DNA from: Zygnema cylindricum
Taxonomy: Eukaryota > Streptophyta > Zygnematophyceae > Zygnematales > Zygnemataceae
Assembly: GCA_037447655.1 (NCBI GenBank)
Contig: JBBHKE010001683.1
Coordinates: 64,001-124,000, forward strand
Length of the DNA: 60,000 nt
Direction: 5' to 3'
In this document: piece after piece, positions 21,723 through 33,785 of the stretch
Layout: each line of letters starts with the position of its first letter
Numbering within the stretch: the first letter of the stretch is position 1
Position numbers and translations under genes: made by a program
Notes under the pieces: model-generated
Database searches by the model: none
What the model was told of the DNA's origin: nothing
Seen by the model: only the letters and a program-made list of their open reading frames with translations

Positions 21723-23469
21723 TTATACAACCTCTTTCCACTGTTTTACGAATTTATCATCACCTCCGGACCAAATACTTCCATCCGAACCACAAACCAA
21801 AGCTCTCACTGAACCGGAATGTCCTTCCAAAATCGCCACACGTGTGGGATTTCTCCATGAATTTCTCCATCCTTGAATGCTTCCCTCCTCCCCTCCTGAC
21901 CATAAAGTCCTCTTCTCATCCAAATGTAAAATAGAAACACTCTTCGGATGTCCTTGCCACTCGTTAACAAACTCCCCATCCAAATCCCAACAAATTATTT
22001 TTCCGTCGTTTCGTCCTCCCCACAAAAATTCATTTGCCACAAGTGAGGAAACTAATCTTGAGTCGTCCGAAAATGTTCGCTTACACTTCCTATCCATCCA
22101 ACACATTATTGTCCCATCCTTATGAGATGACCACATTTGACCTCTCGCATCTTGGCAAAATGACGTCACAGTAGTCATTGGAACATTCGATCTCCAACCA
22201 CATTTAATTCCAAATTCCCAAAGACTCCACTCCGAAATGCTATTGTGGCCACCCACATAACATGTACTGTTTATTACTGTAAGTATTTTGATACAACTCC
22301 CGATTTGAGTTTTATAATCCACCTTGTCTTTGCCTTTGAATACCAATAATAAACCGCAGTCATAACCTACCCAAAGTTGCCCAGAATCATAAGCAAGCGA
22401 AGCCACAATGTGATCTTCTTTTCTGGCAATACATTTCTTCGTATATATATGCCAATATGAAAAGAAATCCCCACTTGCCACAATTTGTCCACTGCCAGTC
22501 AAAACCAGATCCCGAATGGCACAATCAACACTAATTTCTGTGGTTTTAGTCATCTTCAGCAGTTTTTCCATCTGCGAAAAAACCGAAAAAAAAAAGGAAA
22601 AAGAAGAAAGTGGAAGATCAGTAACAATCCCACCTACACGAATTGACATTTGTTTTTATACATTTAGGTCCCAACAAGTCAACAGTATGTGTTCACATAA
22701 ATTTCTTCAAAAACCCAAAGGAGGAAAACAATTAAGCAATATAATAATTTAAGAAAACAAAGGAAACAAAAAAAAATTCACCTCCAAGCTGACCAATTTC
22801 ACTTCTCGCAAGCTGCTTTCTCGGGACTACTGTTTTACTTTCCTGTAGTGAGTTTACCTCCTCTCTAACTTTTGCATTTTCTGTATTATTTTTTTCCACT
22901 TCGGTCTCCGTATCCACACCATATTTTGAAGATATTTCTGAATGAATCTTTCTCATATTTTCTTCCAAAATATATATTTTCTTTTTCTGAACGAAGTACA
23001 GTTTGGTAAAATATCCTGGTTGTAAAGGAATCCTATTGCTCTGCATCACAGATTCTATCGTATTTTCGGACATTTTGAGAGGATCCAAGAATTCACATAA
23101 ACGAATTCGATCATTTTCACTCATTGTTGGATATCTCTCTAACAAAGAATTTACCACATTATATAGTGTATCACAATTTTCCCGCGCTTTAAAAGGAATT
23201 GATTCCAGTAGTGTTTTGAAGTCTTCGAATTCATAATCTTCTTTGTGAGATATTGCCCACAAGAGGTAATTGTCCATGAGAGCTACAAATCGTTTCTGAC
23301 TCTCAGAAGGTTGTTCGTCATCACTTTGATATAAAGAACCTAAATGCGCGGAGACCAGATTTAGAATCGATTCACTCGTCAAACCTTGAATTTCTGGGGA
23401 AGTTAGCTCGGCCATATTTTTACCCATAACTCGCGAGAGAGAAAAGTGTGCCATGAGAATGTTTTCCAT
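21723..23469 (-). CDS. NPH3-coiled-coil-WD40 fusion protein, copy 2 (intact)
   Basis: Two exons, 22858-23469 and 21723-22571, joined in phase 0 (donor GAG/GTAAAC, acceptor TCGCAG), give 486 residues. Residues about 30-150 match the C-terminal half of the NPH3 domain: a SESILNLVSAHL helix, an MDNYLLWAIS segment equivalent to the LIDSYL-type motif, LYNVVNSLLERYPTMSENDR (like LYRAIDIYLKAHP.LSE..R) and NRIPLQPG (like NERLPLR). A charged coiled coil follows (about 155-204). Residues 205-486 form about seven WD40-like blades of the LWSGG.DG.I..W type, like the propeller of plant FRA3-type inositol phosphatases. NPH3 proteins normally act as CUL3 adaptors with an N-terminal BTB; none is seen here. 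I infer a scaffold or adaptor role. The start Met is conserved with copy 1 but an upstream exon is not excluded. Confidence 0.75.
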
Positions 23470-24121
23470 TTTTTTTTAATTTAGAACTTTGTAAGCAATT
23501 GAAAATAGCTTAACAATGACAAATGACTGTCAGGTGATTAAGGTGACACGACCCAAACTTCAGGTTTGAATACGAAAGGAACTCTATAGTTTCCATAACT
23601 TAAAATACATCATATCTACTGCCAAAACCAACAACCAAAGTGAAATGAGAAATCGAGAAAACGTTACATGTTACAGAAAATTTAACAAGTTACAGGATTT
23701 GTTGGTGTATCAAATGAACTTCCCACCAAGTTTTTCTACACCTCCATTCACAATACAGTATTGAACCACGAATAATACGAATAACATATAAACTGAACTT
23801 TCATAAATTTTAGATTAGCGCGTAAACGAGTTGGATTGGCCGTTAGCATACACCAATGAGGAAGCTTGCCACGTTGCCTTTCTCGATTGGTACCTGGACC
23901 GACTCCTGTCTTACAGACGTTTCCGTTCAGGCGGGCAGACGGAGAACGGACAACCACCGCCTATTTAAATGTTGTCGGACAGACGACCAACGGTCTGTAA
24001 TTTGTCTAGAGATAATAGTGTAAGTTTGACACGTGGAGGGCGGTTTAATATGGGGAATAATGAATAGAATATGGTAATAATATACTCAAAATCATTTAAA
24101 AAATGAAAGTTCTATTTTGTC

Positions 24122-24200
24122 GTCGAGCTGGTGGCTCAGTGGTGTGGTTGTCGACGTCTATAACCGTGGAGTCGCAGATTCGATCCCTGGCCGAATCTGT
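24122..24200 (+). repeat. tRNA-like (SINE head or tRNA pseudogene)
   Basis: An A box TGGCTCAGTGG (24132-24142) and a B box GATTCGATCCC (24177-24187) are spaced as in a Pol III promoter. The T stem pairs imperfectly and there is no clean acceptor stem, so a SINE head or decayed tRNA is more likely than a functional tRNA. It is present only in duplication unit 2. Confidence 0.5.
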
Positions 24201-25201
24201 AATACAAGAGTATCACTGAAGACCCTATATGCCAAATCCCGGATATGTAGGAAATCGAACTAGTAGACCGTACAATGTGGATTATTTTGGATCTATTCCT
24301 ATTTTGGAATAAAATACGACCAAACAATCGAATAAAATGCGTGTTTTGCATTCCAAATCTCGAATTCAATTAAAACCCAAGCTATAACGTCATTTTCCCC
24401 GAGGGCCGAGTTCTGTCACGTCACGCTGTGTATTTTTGTTTTTGTTTTTTTTTTTTTTTTTTATCTCCAACCGCCGATTGTGACATTTTCACATCGTTCC
24501 AAAAATTACCTACTTGGTTCACTAATACAGTACCAACAACTGTACCAATACCTTTCTCAATCACCTACTTTATATATTGTAAAGTACCAACAGCCGTTTC
24601 TTTGATCCTCTCCTCTCCTCTTCTCTCTCGTCCTCTCCTCTTCTCCCCTTTCTGTTTTTATTCTTTTTTACGTAGACACTAAATGCCAAAAACATCATAA
24701 TCCAAAATAAGCTTTATCAAGCGTCAAAAATGACAAAGTATGTTTTAACAGAAGGTGACTTTAATTATCGAAATAATGAGCTTATGTACGACAAAAAAAA
24801 AAATACAAAATAAAACGACGCAAAAAATATTTGAACTGAAAAATTAGATTTGAAACATTTGTAGAAAAAAGACGAGTTAAGTACATCCACTTTAAACATT
24901 ATGATACTTGCTGGAAAATATTGTTTCAAGAACATAATGTTTACAAAAATTATCACATTCAAAACTAAAAAATTCTAAGATTCTACAACAAGCCATAGGA
25001 ACAAATGGATTTGTAGCAATCAGATTCTAAAAAACTCATCTATCTCTATCCAACATCTATAGTGTCTTTTTATCGTTTTTATGCACCATCATACACCATT
25101 TGTCTGTGACACTTCACACTATTTTTGTCGATCCCATTAAAAACTCGATCCGAAACTTACTTCAACTGGACATAAGGCTTTCAATTTCTCCTATTTCTTT
25201 T

Positions 25202-26206
25202 TCAAATTTCTTCGACCCGTTTCAATTGTTTAACGGATTTATCATCACCTCCGGACCAAATACTTCCATCCGAACCACAAACCAAAGCTCTCACTGGACC
25301 AGAATGTGCTTTCAAAACTGTCACACATATAGGTTTTCCCCATGTTTCTTTCCATCCTCGAATACTTCCCTCCTCTCCTCCCGACCACAAAGTCTTCTTT
25401 CCATCAAAACACAAAAAGGAAACACTTGTCGGATGTGCCTTCCAATCGGTAACAAACTCCCCTTTTAAATCCCAGCAAAATATTTTTCCGTCGTTTTGTC
25501 CTCCCCACAAAAATTCATTTGCCACAAATGAAGAAACAAAACATTTCGACTCACTTGGGAATGTTTTAAATCCCCAATACAATTTGCCTTCCCAACGCAG
25601 AATGGTTCCATCCTTAAGAGCTGACCACAGTTGACCTCTCACATCTTTGCACAAAGAAGTAAAAGCAGTCATTGGATCAATCGATTCAGAGCGACTTTCG
25701 TGTTTAGATGCCTCCAAAAACCACACCGAAATATTTGAAAAACCGCCCAGAAGGCATCGGTTCTTTCCTATTGCCAAAGGTGGACCTTTGATGCAACTCC
25801 CTGTATCAACTTGGGATTTTAGAACCATTTCGTTTGTGACTTCAAACAACACTAATTCTCCGCTACTATAAGCAACCCAAAGTTGTCCCGAATGGTAAGC
25901 GAGAGCAGCCACAATATGATCTTGTCTCTTTGTAAAACATTCCTTTGTATCTATTTTCCAAAGAGAAAAGTAATCTCCGCCAATAAAAATATTTCCGTCG
26001 CCAGTCAAGATCAGATCACGAACACCATAATCGACATTTCTGTGGCTGCAGTCATCTTCAGTTGTTTTTCGGTCTGTGAACAACAACATCAAAAAAAATA
26101 AAAGACAAAGAAAGAGTAGATCAGTAACTGTTTGGCGATAAAATTTCAGGCGATACCCGATATTCGCCCCAATGCACAATCCGAGGCGATCTGTTAAGAC
26201 ACCCAA
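25202..26206 (-). CDS. WD40-only paralogue, copy 3 of the array (NPH3 exon lost)
   Basis: The open frame contains the seven-blade propeller of copies 1 and 2 (LWGGQNDGKIFCWDL, LWSGGEEGSIRGW, IWSGGDDK). Homology to the other units covers the 3' flank (from about 24763) and the propeller exon and fades within intron 1 near 26110; no NPH3 exon lies upstream. The old acceptor (TTCACAG) is present, but about 4 bases are missing just after it. The ancestral entry frame is therefore lost, and the open frame now reads back into former intron sequence. That gives a new N-terminus with a hydrophobic stretch (DLLFLCLLFFLMLLF). It could be a secreted or membrane-anchored propeller, or a decaying fragment with a long frame. 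The last blade ends KQLKRVEEI, without the usual Trp. Confidence 0.6.
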   Translation of the reverse strand: MGVLTDRLGLCIGANIGYRLKFYRQTVTDLLFLCLLFFLMLLFTDRKTTEDDCSHRNVDYGVRDLILTGDGNIFIGGDYFSLWKIDTKECFTKRQDHIVAALAYHSGQLWVAYSSGELVLFEVTNEMVLKSQVDTGSCIKGPPLAIGKNRCLLGGFSNISVWFLEASKHESRSESIDPMTAFTSLCKDVRGQLWSALKDGTILRWEGKLYWGFKTFPSESKCFVSSFVANEFLWGGQNDGKIFCWDLKGEFVTDWKAHPTSVSFLCFDGKKTLWSGGEEGSIRGWKETWGKPICVTVLKAHSGPVRALVCGSDGSIWSGGDDKSVKQLKRVEEI

Positions 26207-26209
26207 TAT

Positions 26210-26704
26210 TCTGAGTAAAGTACGACCTGACGTGATACTCGAATTCAGTCCGGGGATTCATTTAAGTGACTATGCAGGACATAACGTCACCGATCCACCT
26301 CAGAAAACTGGCGAACAGTCGAATATTTAACGACTTAGCCGAGTATGGTCGCACATACACAGGTGTCATTATGGTATTGGTTGGCGTTAAGCCTTATAAC
26401 TATTGAATGGACATTGGAGCAACAGTCTAGATAAAGGAAAGAACACAAGTTCCTATAGTTTTATTTTTTTACCTACGTTAGTATATGTATTTGTTATTTA
26501 GTGTCAATTACGCTAATTTGGGCGATAATTAAGTGAGTGGCGTTAACACGGGGACGCGCACACATATATGGTTCCCATTTCCCAAGTAATATAGACAGGG
26601 GAAAATTGCGGGAATCTGTTCACACGTGTCAAAACGTTGACCATTTGAACACATGCTATAACGTTATTCAAATTAGTGTTAGATGAATTAACGCTTTGTT
26701 TCAT
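26210..26704. other. Unassigned spacer
   Basis: Upstream of copy 3; no coding or repeat signal recognised. Confidence 0.3.
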
Positions 26705-27003
26705 AGTTCAAAAGTAGGTGAAAGTAAGCCCATACAATATGCCTATTGATGCAAAACATAAACTATGCCCTTATGACCCATATTGTATTCGGACCTATTC
26801 GGACCAATTAAAGAATTCAGAGCAAAAATTGGACCAATTAAAACATTCAGACCAAACAAAATTTTTTACACAGTCAAATTCGGACGATCGGACGGTCGCT
26901 GATCAAATTAGCGATCTAAGTAAATCACATGAAAAGCCCATAACACAACTTACGATGAAGGCGCCTAGCGAAGGCCTACCATAAAAATGCCTACTTTTGA
27001 ACT
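26705..27003. mobile_element. MITE-like inverted-repeat element
   Basis: Starts AGTTCAAAAGTAGG and ends with its inverse CCTACTTTTGAACT, 299 bp apart. No clear target duplication. The 88-codon open frame at 26718-26984 lies inside and is not taken as a gene. Confidence 0.55.
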
Positions 27004-27229
27004 GTGTTTTGTTGGCGTTGAGCTTTAAATATAATATATGATTGATACCACTATTTGTTTATTTACTCCAGTACTTTCCTTACACTAATAACGATTCACG
27101 GTTGTTGATCAGAAGTGCGGTTTAGTGCGAAATATATGCACTAAAGTACTAAAATACTAAAATAGTTCCAGAGCAAAGACGCCCATATAATATGAAATTT
27201 AAATTTGCAAAAGTCAAATATTGGTCTGA

Positions 27230-28975
27230 AACATAGTTGTTCAAACCGTTTCGTGCGAACGATTCAATCGCGACGAAGTATACATAACGAACGCATTGAA
27301 CGATTTGAAAAAATCGTTAAAATCGTTAATGAATTTTTATCCGTACTATTCCGTAAATGTAAAAAAATGCTTTTTACATATACCGCAGTTTGTAATTTTT
27401 CCTTAGCGCTAAAAAATTAAAAATATTTAAAAAAGGGAATTGATCATGATAATGACTATTTTGGTTGCGCACAGTCACTTACGTCATTTTGTGAAAGATT
27501 GTACATTTGAAAAACACAATGGTACAAGTAAAGTACCGTTGAGTATAAATTTTACGCTCAATCGGTTCGACAGCTTTGACTTTCAAAATATTGTTACGAC
27601 CGCTTAAAATTTTGCCTCGCTTGGGAACGTCGACCGTTATAATAAAATTAGCAATTCACACGGCTGGCGAAGTTTTACCGTAGCAATACTACGGCAACCA
27701 CATGTAAATAAAAGTGTTGCGCACAATCATTTTTTGTCTTTACGTGAGCTCCAAGGTGAGAGCACACGTTGGATTTTATTTTAGCCGCAAATTAAAATTT
27801 AAAAATGAAAATAAATATGCGTCGTCACACGCGACCAAACCAAGCTATAATATTATTGGTTCCCGTTAAATTTCAATTTAATTGATATTTTTACGCAGGT
27901 CCATTTAATTATAATGTACAAGTTATATTTCGTTTCGTACGAGCTAATTTATCCGTACAAGATTTCGCACTGTTCATTAATTTGCGTCTAAGTTTAATGT
28001 AATGATTCGCGATTAAATTTCAAATTCACGGCTAAGTCAAAAGCCAACATGTGCTCTCAAAGTGGAGCTCGCGTAAAGTCAGAAAGTGATTGTCAGCAAT
28101 ACTTTTATTTACATGTGGTTGCCACAATTTTGTTAGCGTAAACCTTTGCCGACCGTGTGAATTATTAATTTTATTACGCCCGCCGACGTTCACAAGCGCG
28201 GTAAAGGTTTAACCGGTTGATACAACATTTTGAAATTCTAAGCATTACAATTGATTGACCCTCAAATCTAAAGTTAGCGGTACTTAAATTGTACCAACAT
28301 GTACCTAAAATGTACAATCTTTGACAAAGTGACGTAAGTGACTGTGCGCAACCAAAATAGTCGTTGCCATGATCAATACAATTAAATAAATATCACACTC
28401 CTCGTATGTGCCACAATTTTTGTATCGACTGGTAGCTAACAATTATATATTAGGCTACTGCTAAATGGCATCACGCAAGGTTAAAATCTCAACCAACTCA
28501 AAAAAATTGTCAAATTTCGTCTGTCTGTCGGCTTCTTTGCGGTTTCGTTTTCAACATTCCATGATAGCTTCTTTCAAAAAATAATGATTAATAGGTTCGT
28601 ACAGTATTCAAACTTATCGCGCGCAAATAGTGTGGCACATTAACGTCTCTTTTCGAAAATGTCCGTACATTTTCGATAAAATTTTGTACATGTTCCGTGA
28701 GTTTTTTATTCAGTTAACTAGACAGAAAGTACTAATAATTGCGACATATGTTTTCTTCAAATTTCGGTAAAAGTACAAATTAAATGTAAATCTCGGTAAA
28801 AAACCGTAGGTTTTACGGGATATACTGTACTTTTCCCGTAAACTGTCCGTTCAGTTTACCGGACGAAAAGTACATTGCGTTTTCTTTGCGTTATTCTCTA
28901 CAGTCACGAATTATACGTAGAAATCAGAAAAACTGAAAAAAATTGAACGATTTGAACAACAACGGTTGAATAGCA
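27230..28975. repeat. Dispersed repeat with GTTGTTCAAA termini, carrying a nested fold-back
   Basis: The left end (ATAGTTGTTCAAACCGTT, near 27232) and right end (AACGATTTGAACAAC, near 28947) are inverted. Parts recur at 38350-38850 and 43400-43860: a GTACCGCAGTTTGTA-like block, CAAATAGTGTG.C...AACGTCTCTTTT, and TACGTAGAAA. No coding content. The fold-back at 27439-28377 sits inside. Confidence 0.5.
27439..28377. mobile_element. 940-bp fold-back (long inverted repeat) element
   Basis: The outer 370 bp or so on each side are inverted copies, starting ATTGATCATG and GACTATTTTGGTTGCGCACA and including CAACCACATGTAAATAAAAGT and GAGCTCC..GAGAGCACA. The centre of about 150-200 bp is unique. A fold-back DNA transposon or long-TIR MITE is the best reading. 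Confidence 0.75.
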
Positions 28976-30393
28976 CATCAATGGATTCATAATTGAAAAT
29001 CCGAGAATTTAACTACAAAACCGTATAGTAGTACAGTTCAGTACAGTATTGTATTGTACTTTAATGTACTATACTGTACTGTAGTTTACATTCGCTGCAG
29101 ATTTTGACCTACATTTTAGGGGTAAAACTGGCTTAAGCCGTACGTTTATCTTAATCGGACGAACATATTAGAAGACGGGCAAATAGACCACCCGGCGCAT
29201 ATAGACGATATCCATTGTTTTGATCTTTAGTTGGGTATAGTTTGAGCGTTTAGCGTCTAGGGTAGTTTGTAGTGTTTCCATAGTTTGGTTTTGTTGTACT
29301 TGCTTTCTTTCTTTCCTTTTAGGCTTTTCACGCATTTTTGCTGTGTTTTTAGTCCTTTAAGATATTAGTATTTAACCTTTATTGGTCATCAATACTTTTT
29401 AGTGACAATCATGTTTTGTACTTTGATGGTATTACCATCGCGTTCTTGGAAATAAAATCTTATTCGTTTTATATCATAGCAATTACTTGTGAGTTGTCTT
29501 GTGTTTTTAGTTTTTTACTGATATCGAAAAAATAGCTGAACGTTTTCTGGTATTTTAACCGTGTAAACCTTCGTGGGGAAATCATTTCTCTAGGTTTAAC
29601 CGACCACTTTTCAGCTTAAAGTATTTTATGGGTTACCCTATGGATGCATCGTACTTGCTGAGATGGTTTGTTTAAATTCAATATTTTCAATTGTATTTTT
29701 AGTTCTTTGCATATTGTAAAATCCTACTTTTGATCCATGTCCTAGACTCGCAGCTTCTTTGGGCACGAACAAATTTACGCATTTTGTATGCAAATGCCAC
29801 TATTTTAACCAGTCTACGATTTTGCCATACACGCAACCGAAAGGTACAATTTGATCGTTTGAACTGATAGCCGACTGACTCTCTCTTCTGACAAAACGTA
29901 ACTGCCACGGCTGGAATCTTATCTTTAGACGGTCGGCACGGCTTTAGCTCTCACTCAGTTAGTCAGTGCATAAAATCGTAACCCTTGCATGCAAAAGTAT
30001 TTTAAAGCTGCGCGTGCATACGTTCAGTGTTGTACCGGCTAGGAAAAGTCTATCCTTACCTCAATGCAGCAAAACAACATATTAAGTTCCTGTATGAGGG
30101 AGAAGGTATACTAGCTAATTGTTATTCTAAAAGGTATTAGGTAAGAGTCAGTTCCTATCTAAACGAAGGAAGATAGATAAAGTTTGGGGAGACTTCATTT
30201 TTCTTCGGCAAGTTGTTCCACACGATTTTCTTCATTTCACCATTGTGATCCGATTTTCACCTTGAGATGGATAACAACACATTATAATGGTACATTCTCC
30301 TTGTCATTCTATATAATACTCCTTTTTTAAAGAGTCGTCGTCTGCAAATTCGCTTTTTTTTTCCAACCATCTTAAAGAGAAAAAACTCCTAGA
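28976..30393. other. AT-rich spacer
   Basis: No gene recognised. 29031-29093 is a cluster of GTAC/TACAGTAC palindromes. Open frames around 29699 and 30304 lack family character. Confidence 0.4.
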
Positions 30394-31280
30394 ATTAAAA
30401 AGCGCAATGGTAAACCATATGAGTCTAGGGGTACAAAAATGGTGCCATGGCCAAAACTGAAAAACTACAAGCAGGGCAAAAAAGAAAAGCAGTGTGAACA
30501 CAAATAAAAATGGCACGTAAAAACGAAGACACTCAAAAAGGCAACAACCCAAAAAAAAAACACTTAAACCAACACTACATTACCCAACCCAACCTCAACA
30601 TAATTAAATTTTTACGAAAGCAACCTGGTAAGTCTCCCAAGCCTGGAGGAGCACGTTGAGGGAGTTTTGGAACACGCGACAATCCATAACTGCAATAGTC
30701 AATCGGAGGAGAATAGAAGTTTGCACTCGTTGAAAAGCCACACATAAACGTTGACGATAAGAAGAAGTATGGACCGAAGCAAGAGGGCTCCCACGTACCC
30801 GTCGCTCGAATGAGAGCCGCTCACAAGTACGGAGAAACTCGTCCAAAGCAACATCTAAACAACCAAATATTTTCACCACCATCGGAATAAAGTCATCCAT
30901 AGGATCTCAGTGTGCATAACCACGCTCCTTCGTCTTAGCCGCACCACAAGCAACCACTCCAACATGTCGAGCTGTTTGATCAACAACTGTGGCCTATGTA
31001 CGGTTAGCCAAAACGATGTCACCAAACATGCGATGTGCAACATCGAGCAAAACAATATCAATCTGGCGTGAAGGAATGACATGGGAAATCTCCTAACGCA
31101 CAGAAAATCCCCCCTCATGAGTGATGGCCGCAATGGTGTCGCGAACAATATCGTGCGCCTGATTCAATTCTCTCTTATGGCAGCAACAAAGAAAATCCCC
31201 CCTCATGAGCGATGGCCGCAATGGTGTCGCGAACAATATCGTGCGCCTGATTCAATTCTCTCTTATGGCAGCAACGAAGC
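30394..31280 (-). pseudogene. LINE-type retrotransposon 3' end, decayed
   Basis: On the minus strand a broken reading shows HDIVRDTIAAIAHEGGF, then PSRQIDIVLLDVAH, ATVVDQTARH and MDDFIPMVVKIFG...EFL, followed by RQRLCVAFQRVQT. This order resembles the region after the reverse transcriptase in LINE-like elements of algae. Stops and shifts interrupt it. The 3' untranslated part (30394-30600) matches 32411-32640, so two copies share the 3' end. Family assignment is from memory of the pattern. Confidence 0.5.
31103..31278. repeat. 88-bp tandem duplication in the LINE remnant
   Basis: 31103-31190 and 31191-31278 differ at about two positions. Confidence 0.85.
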
Positions 31281-32410
31281 AAATAGATGCCATCAGGCTC
31301 AAGGATACAACTTCATGAGCAATCTAGAGAGCCAACTAAAGTGGATGAGGGAGGCCTAGTTCCATTCTCTCTATCTTAAAGGAGATGGAATTGATAAACA
31401 ACCTTGTAAACCATGTCTCCTCTTCTCAAAGGAAAAGAAATACCTAATCATGACTCGTAGGGACTTTCCGCCAGTGAGAGAAGAAGCCCTTTTCGATTTG
31501 TAGGTGCTCATTGCAACCGGAAGGGATATTAGAAGGGAGAACACAAGAGTTTTTGATGGCAGAACAGTCTTGGAACTTCCAAACCGGATAGAAGAAAAAT
31601 TTGTTGCAAATCAACTTGAGAAAAGGATTAAAGGAGGAGGAACTCTTGGGAGGACCTCAAGCTGCTTGTTTGTTTTCAGATTGCAAAATATTGTCGGAAC
31701 ATTATGTCAAGTTCTAAGGAGGAATGTTTTTTGTTGATGCTGTTGAGTATTGAAAAAATGACACCACTTTGGCAAGACAAAACATTGACTAGTTTCGGTG
31801 TAGCCAAGTTAAACTTATTATTATTATCGAACATAAGTTCTCATTTTAAGGAAGTTCACAATTCAAAGTTGGAAAAGCCCAAGAATACACTTCATTTACT
31901 GTATGGCAATTTCTATCACTATATCTTTATTTTTCTTTTTACACAGGCTAGTTTTTTTTTAGGTTAACATCTGTGTCCATTCGTTGTGCTAAACTAGTAT
32001 AAGCCCTTTATCCCCTGAAACTGCTTAAATGTAGAAACATGTATTGTATCCATTACACGGATCATCGTAGTTTTAGTACTATCAATTTCAAAAAATTTGG
32101 TCTTTGTTGAGACTAGGTTAAGATAAGTAAGACTAACCCCACAATACTTTTTTTTCCACTAAAATGAGGAATGTAGAAATCACATTTTAATTCACATTTT
32201 ATAAGAAAGTGCACCTGCAAATATGTATATGGTTGGTTTTGTCCTTGAAAAACTTGAAAATTCACGAGTAAATAATACTGATTTATACTCTATATAAAAA
32301 AATGACAATGTGCACACATGATCATTCCCATATAACATTCAGCAACATCCTTATTTGCGAATCTTTTGTAATGAGTTCCGTACAGATGTTGAAAAGTAAT
32401 GGCTGACTTT
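31281..32410. other. Unassigned spacer
   Basis: No gene recognised. Short open frames near 31504 and 31704 have no supporting family pattern. Confidence 0.35.
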
Positions 32411-32712
32411 ATTAAAAAGCGCGATGGTAAACCATCTGAGTCCATGGGAACAAAAGGAAGTAGCATGGCAAAAACTGAAAAACTACATGTTGGGGGAAGG
32501 AACAAAAACGATAAGCAAGGCAAAAGCAACAAAAATACGAAAAGATGGCCAGTAAACCGAAAACACCCAAAGAAGCAAAAAGCAACTAACGAAACATCAA
32601 AAGAAAGAGCCAACATCTATCAACAAAACCCCAACATAACTAAAAATATACGAAAAGCAACCACATAAGTCCCCGAATCCCAGAGGAGCACGTGGAGGGA
32701 GTTCCAAGATGT
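32411..32712 (-). repeat. Second LINE 3'-end copy, 5' truncated
   Basis: Direct repeat of 30394-30690 with the same orientation. Shared landmarks on plus are AAAAAGCGC.ATGGTAAACC, AAAACTGAAAAACTACA and GAGGAGCACGT.GAGGGAGTT. 5' truncation is usual for LINE insertions. Confidence 0.6.
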
Positions 32713-33785
32713 TGAAGAAACTATGTCCGACATTATTGCAAGCATACGTGAGTTCATGCTATGCATTTACACAATGAAGGCGTTACTTTATGGTAGGATG
32801 ATGAACTGACTCGTTGTAAACTTCAGTTAGTCTAACTGACATTTTAAATTCCCACATACTACATTACCATAAAGTTTTAACTCTGATAGCCATAAACAGT
32901 GCAGTCTCAGTCTGCCCAAATTTGATGAAGTCAGAAGGTCCAGGTGCTATTGCCAGAGTTCTTGGCTAAGGAACTCTCCTAACAGGCATTCTATGGAATA
33001 CAATGTGCTTCTCTAAATATACCATCTGTAACACATTAAACATTCTCCATGAGCACTTTGACATGGTTTCTTATCCTCCGCTTACAGTGACTTGTTTTCT
33101 TGACTAAACCTCCGCTAAGGGAGAATTGTTGCCATCAATTACCTTTACTCCCTTGGATTGTATAAAACCCCAAACAGCACAGCAAAGACTCCAATTCTGT
33201 GACGTTGATCCGATAGAGAAATAAAGAGAACCACTTTTTCGTGCAGGAAAGTAAACGACTTGCAGGACGATAGGTAACCTTGGATCAGAATTACACGAAA
33301 AAAATTAAAAACAAAAATAGTCGACAACGTTTGTTGATAACAAAACAAAGCTGAGTCAGCCAGAAAACAACAGTCTATCTGAAAACGACCCTAAAAATGG
33401 CGTAAACATTATGAGGTTTACCTTTTCCCCCTATATGCATTTCGACAACCTGTAAACAAAGAACAATCAATATTAAGTTCCTCCTACAACCCTCGGGTTC
33501 TTACAGTACAGACATACATAATAAATTTTGTTAAGAGGAGTTCCTCGAGCTAGTTCTGTTAACTGCAGTCTATTCCACGAAATCGACCACATCTAACAAT
33601 ATACCGCAAGCGAATAAACAAGCAGTAGAATATAAACCACGTGCTAAAACGAAAATAATCGACTGGTTCACTTCAGCTGTAAATGGGGCAAAAAACTATT
33701 CAGCTTCAACGATAGCGTATCCTATCTAAAAAATATGAAACCTAAATACATAGTGAACACTCAGAACTCCCATCAATCAAGTGCT
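32713..33785. other. 3' flank of the ARM gene
   Basis: No further gene recognised. Confidence 0.4.

Larger units (their letters stand above)
20681..24509. repeat. Segmental duplication, unit 2
   Basis: Counterpart of 8281-11949, same orientation. It carries the intact NPH3-WD40 gene and has extra sequence near 23750-24240, including a tRNA-like segment absent from unit 1. Confidence 0.85.

Noticed and set aside
22572-22649. Met at 22649 as the start of a separate WD40 gene in copy 2
   Set aside because: The segment 22572-22649 reads as intron ending in TCGCAG, and the propeller joins exon 1 in phase 0 in both copies 1 and 2.
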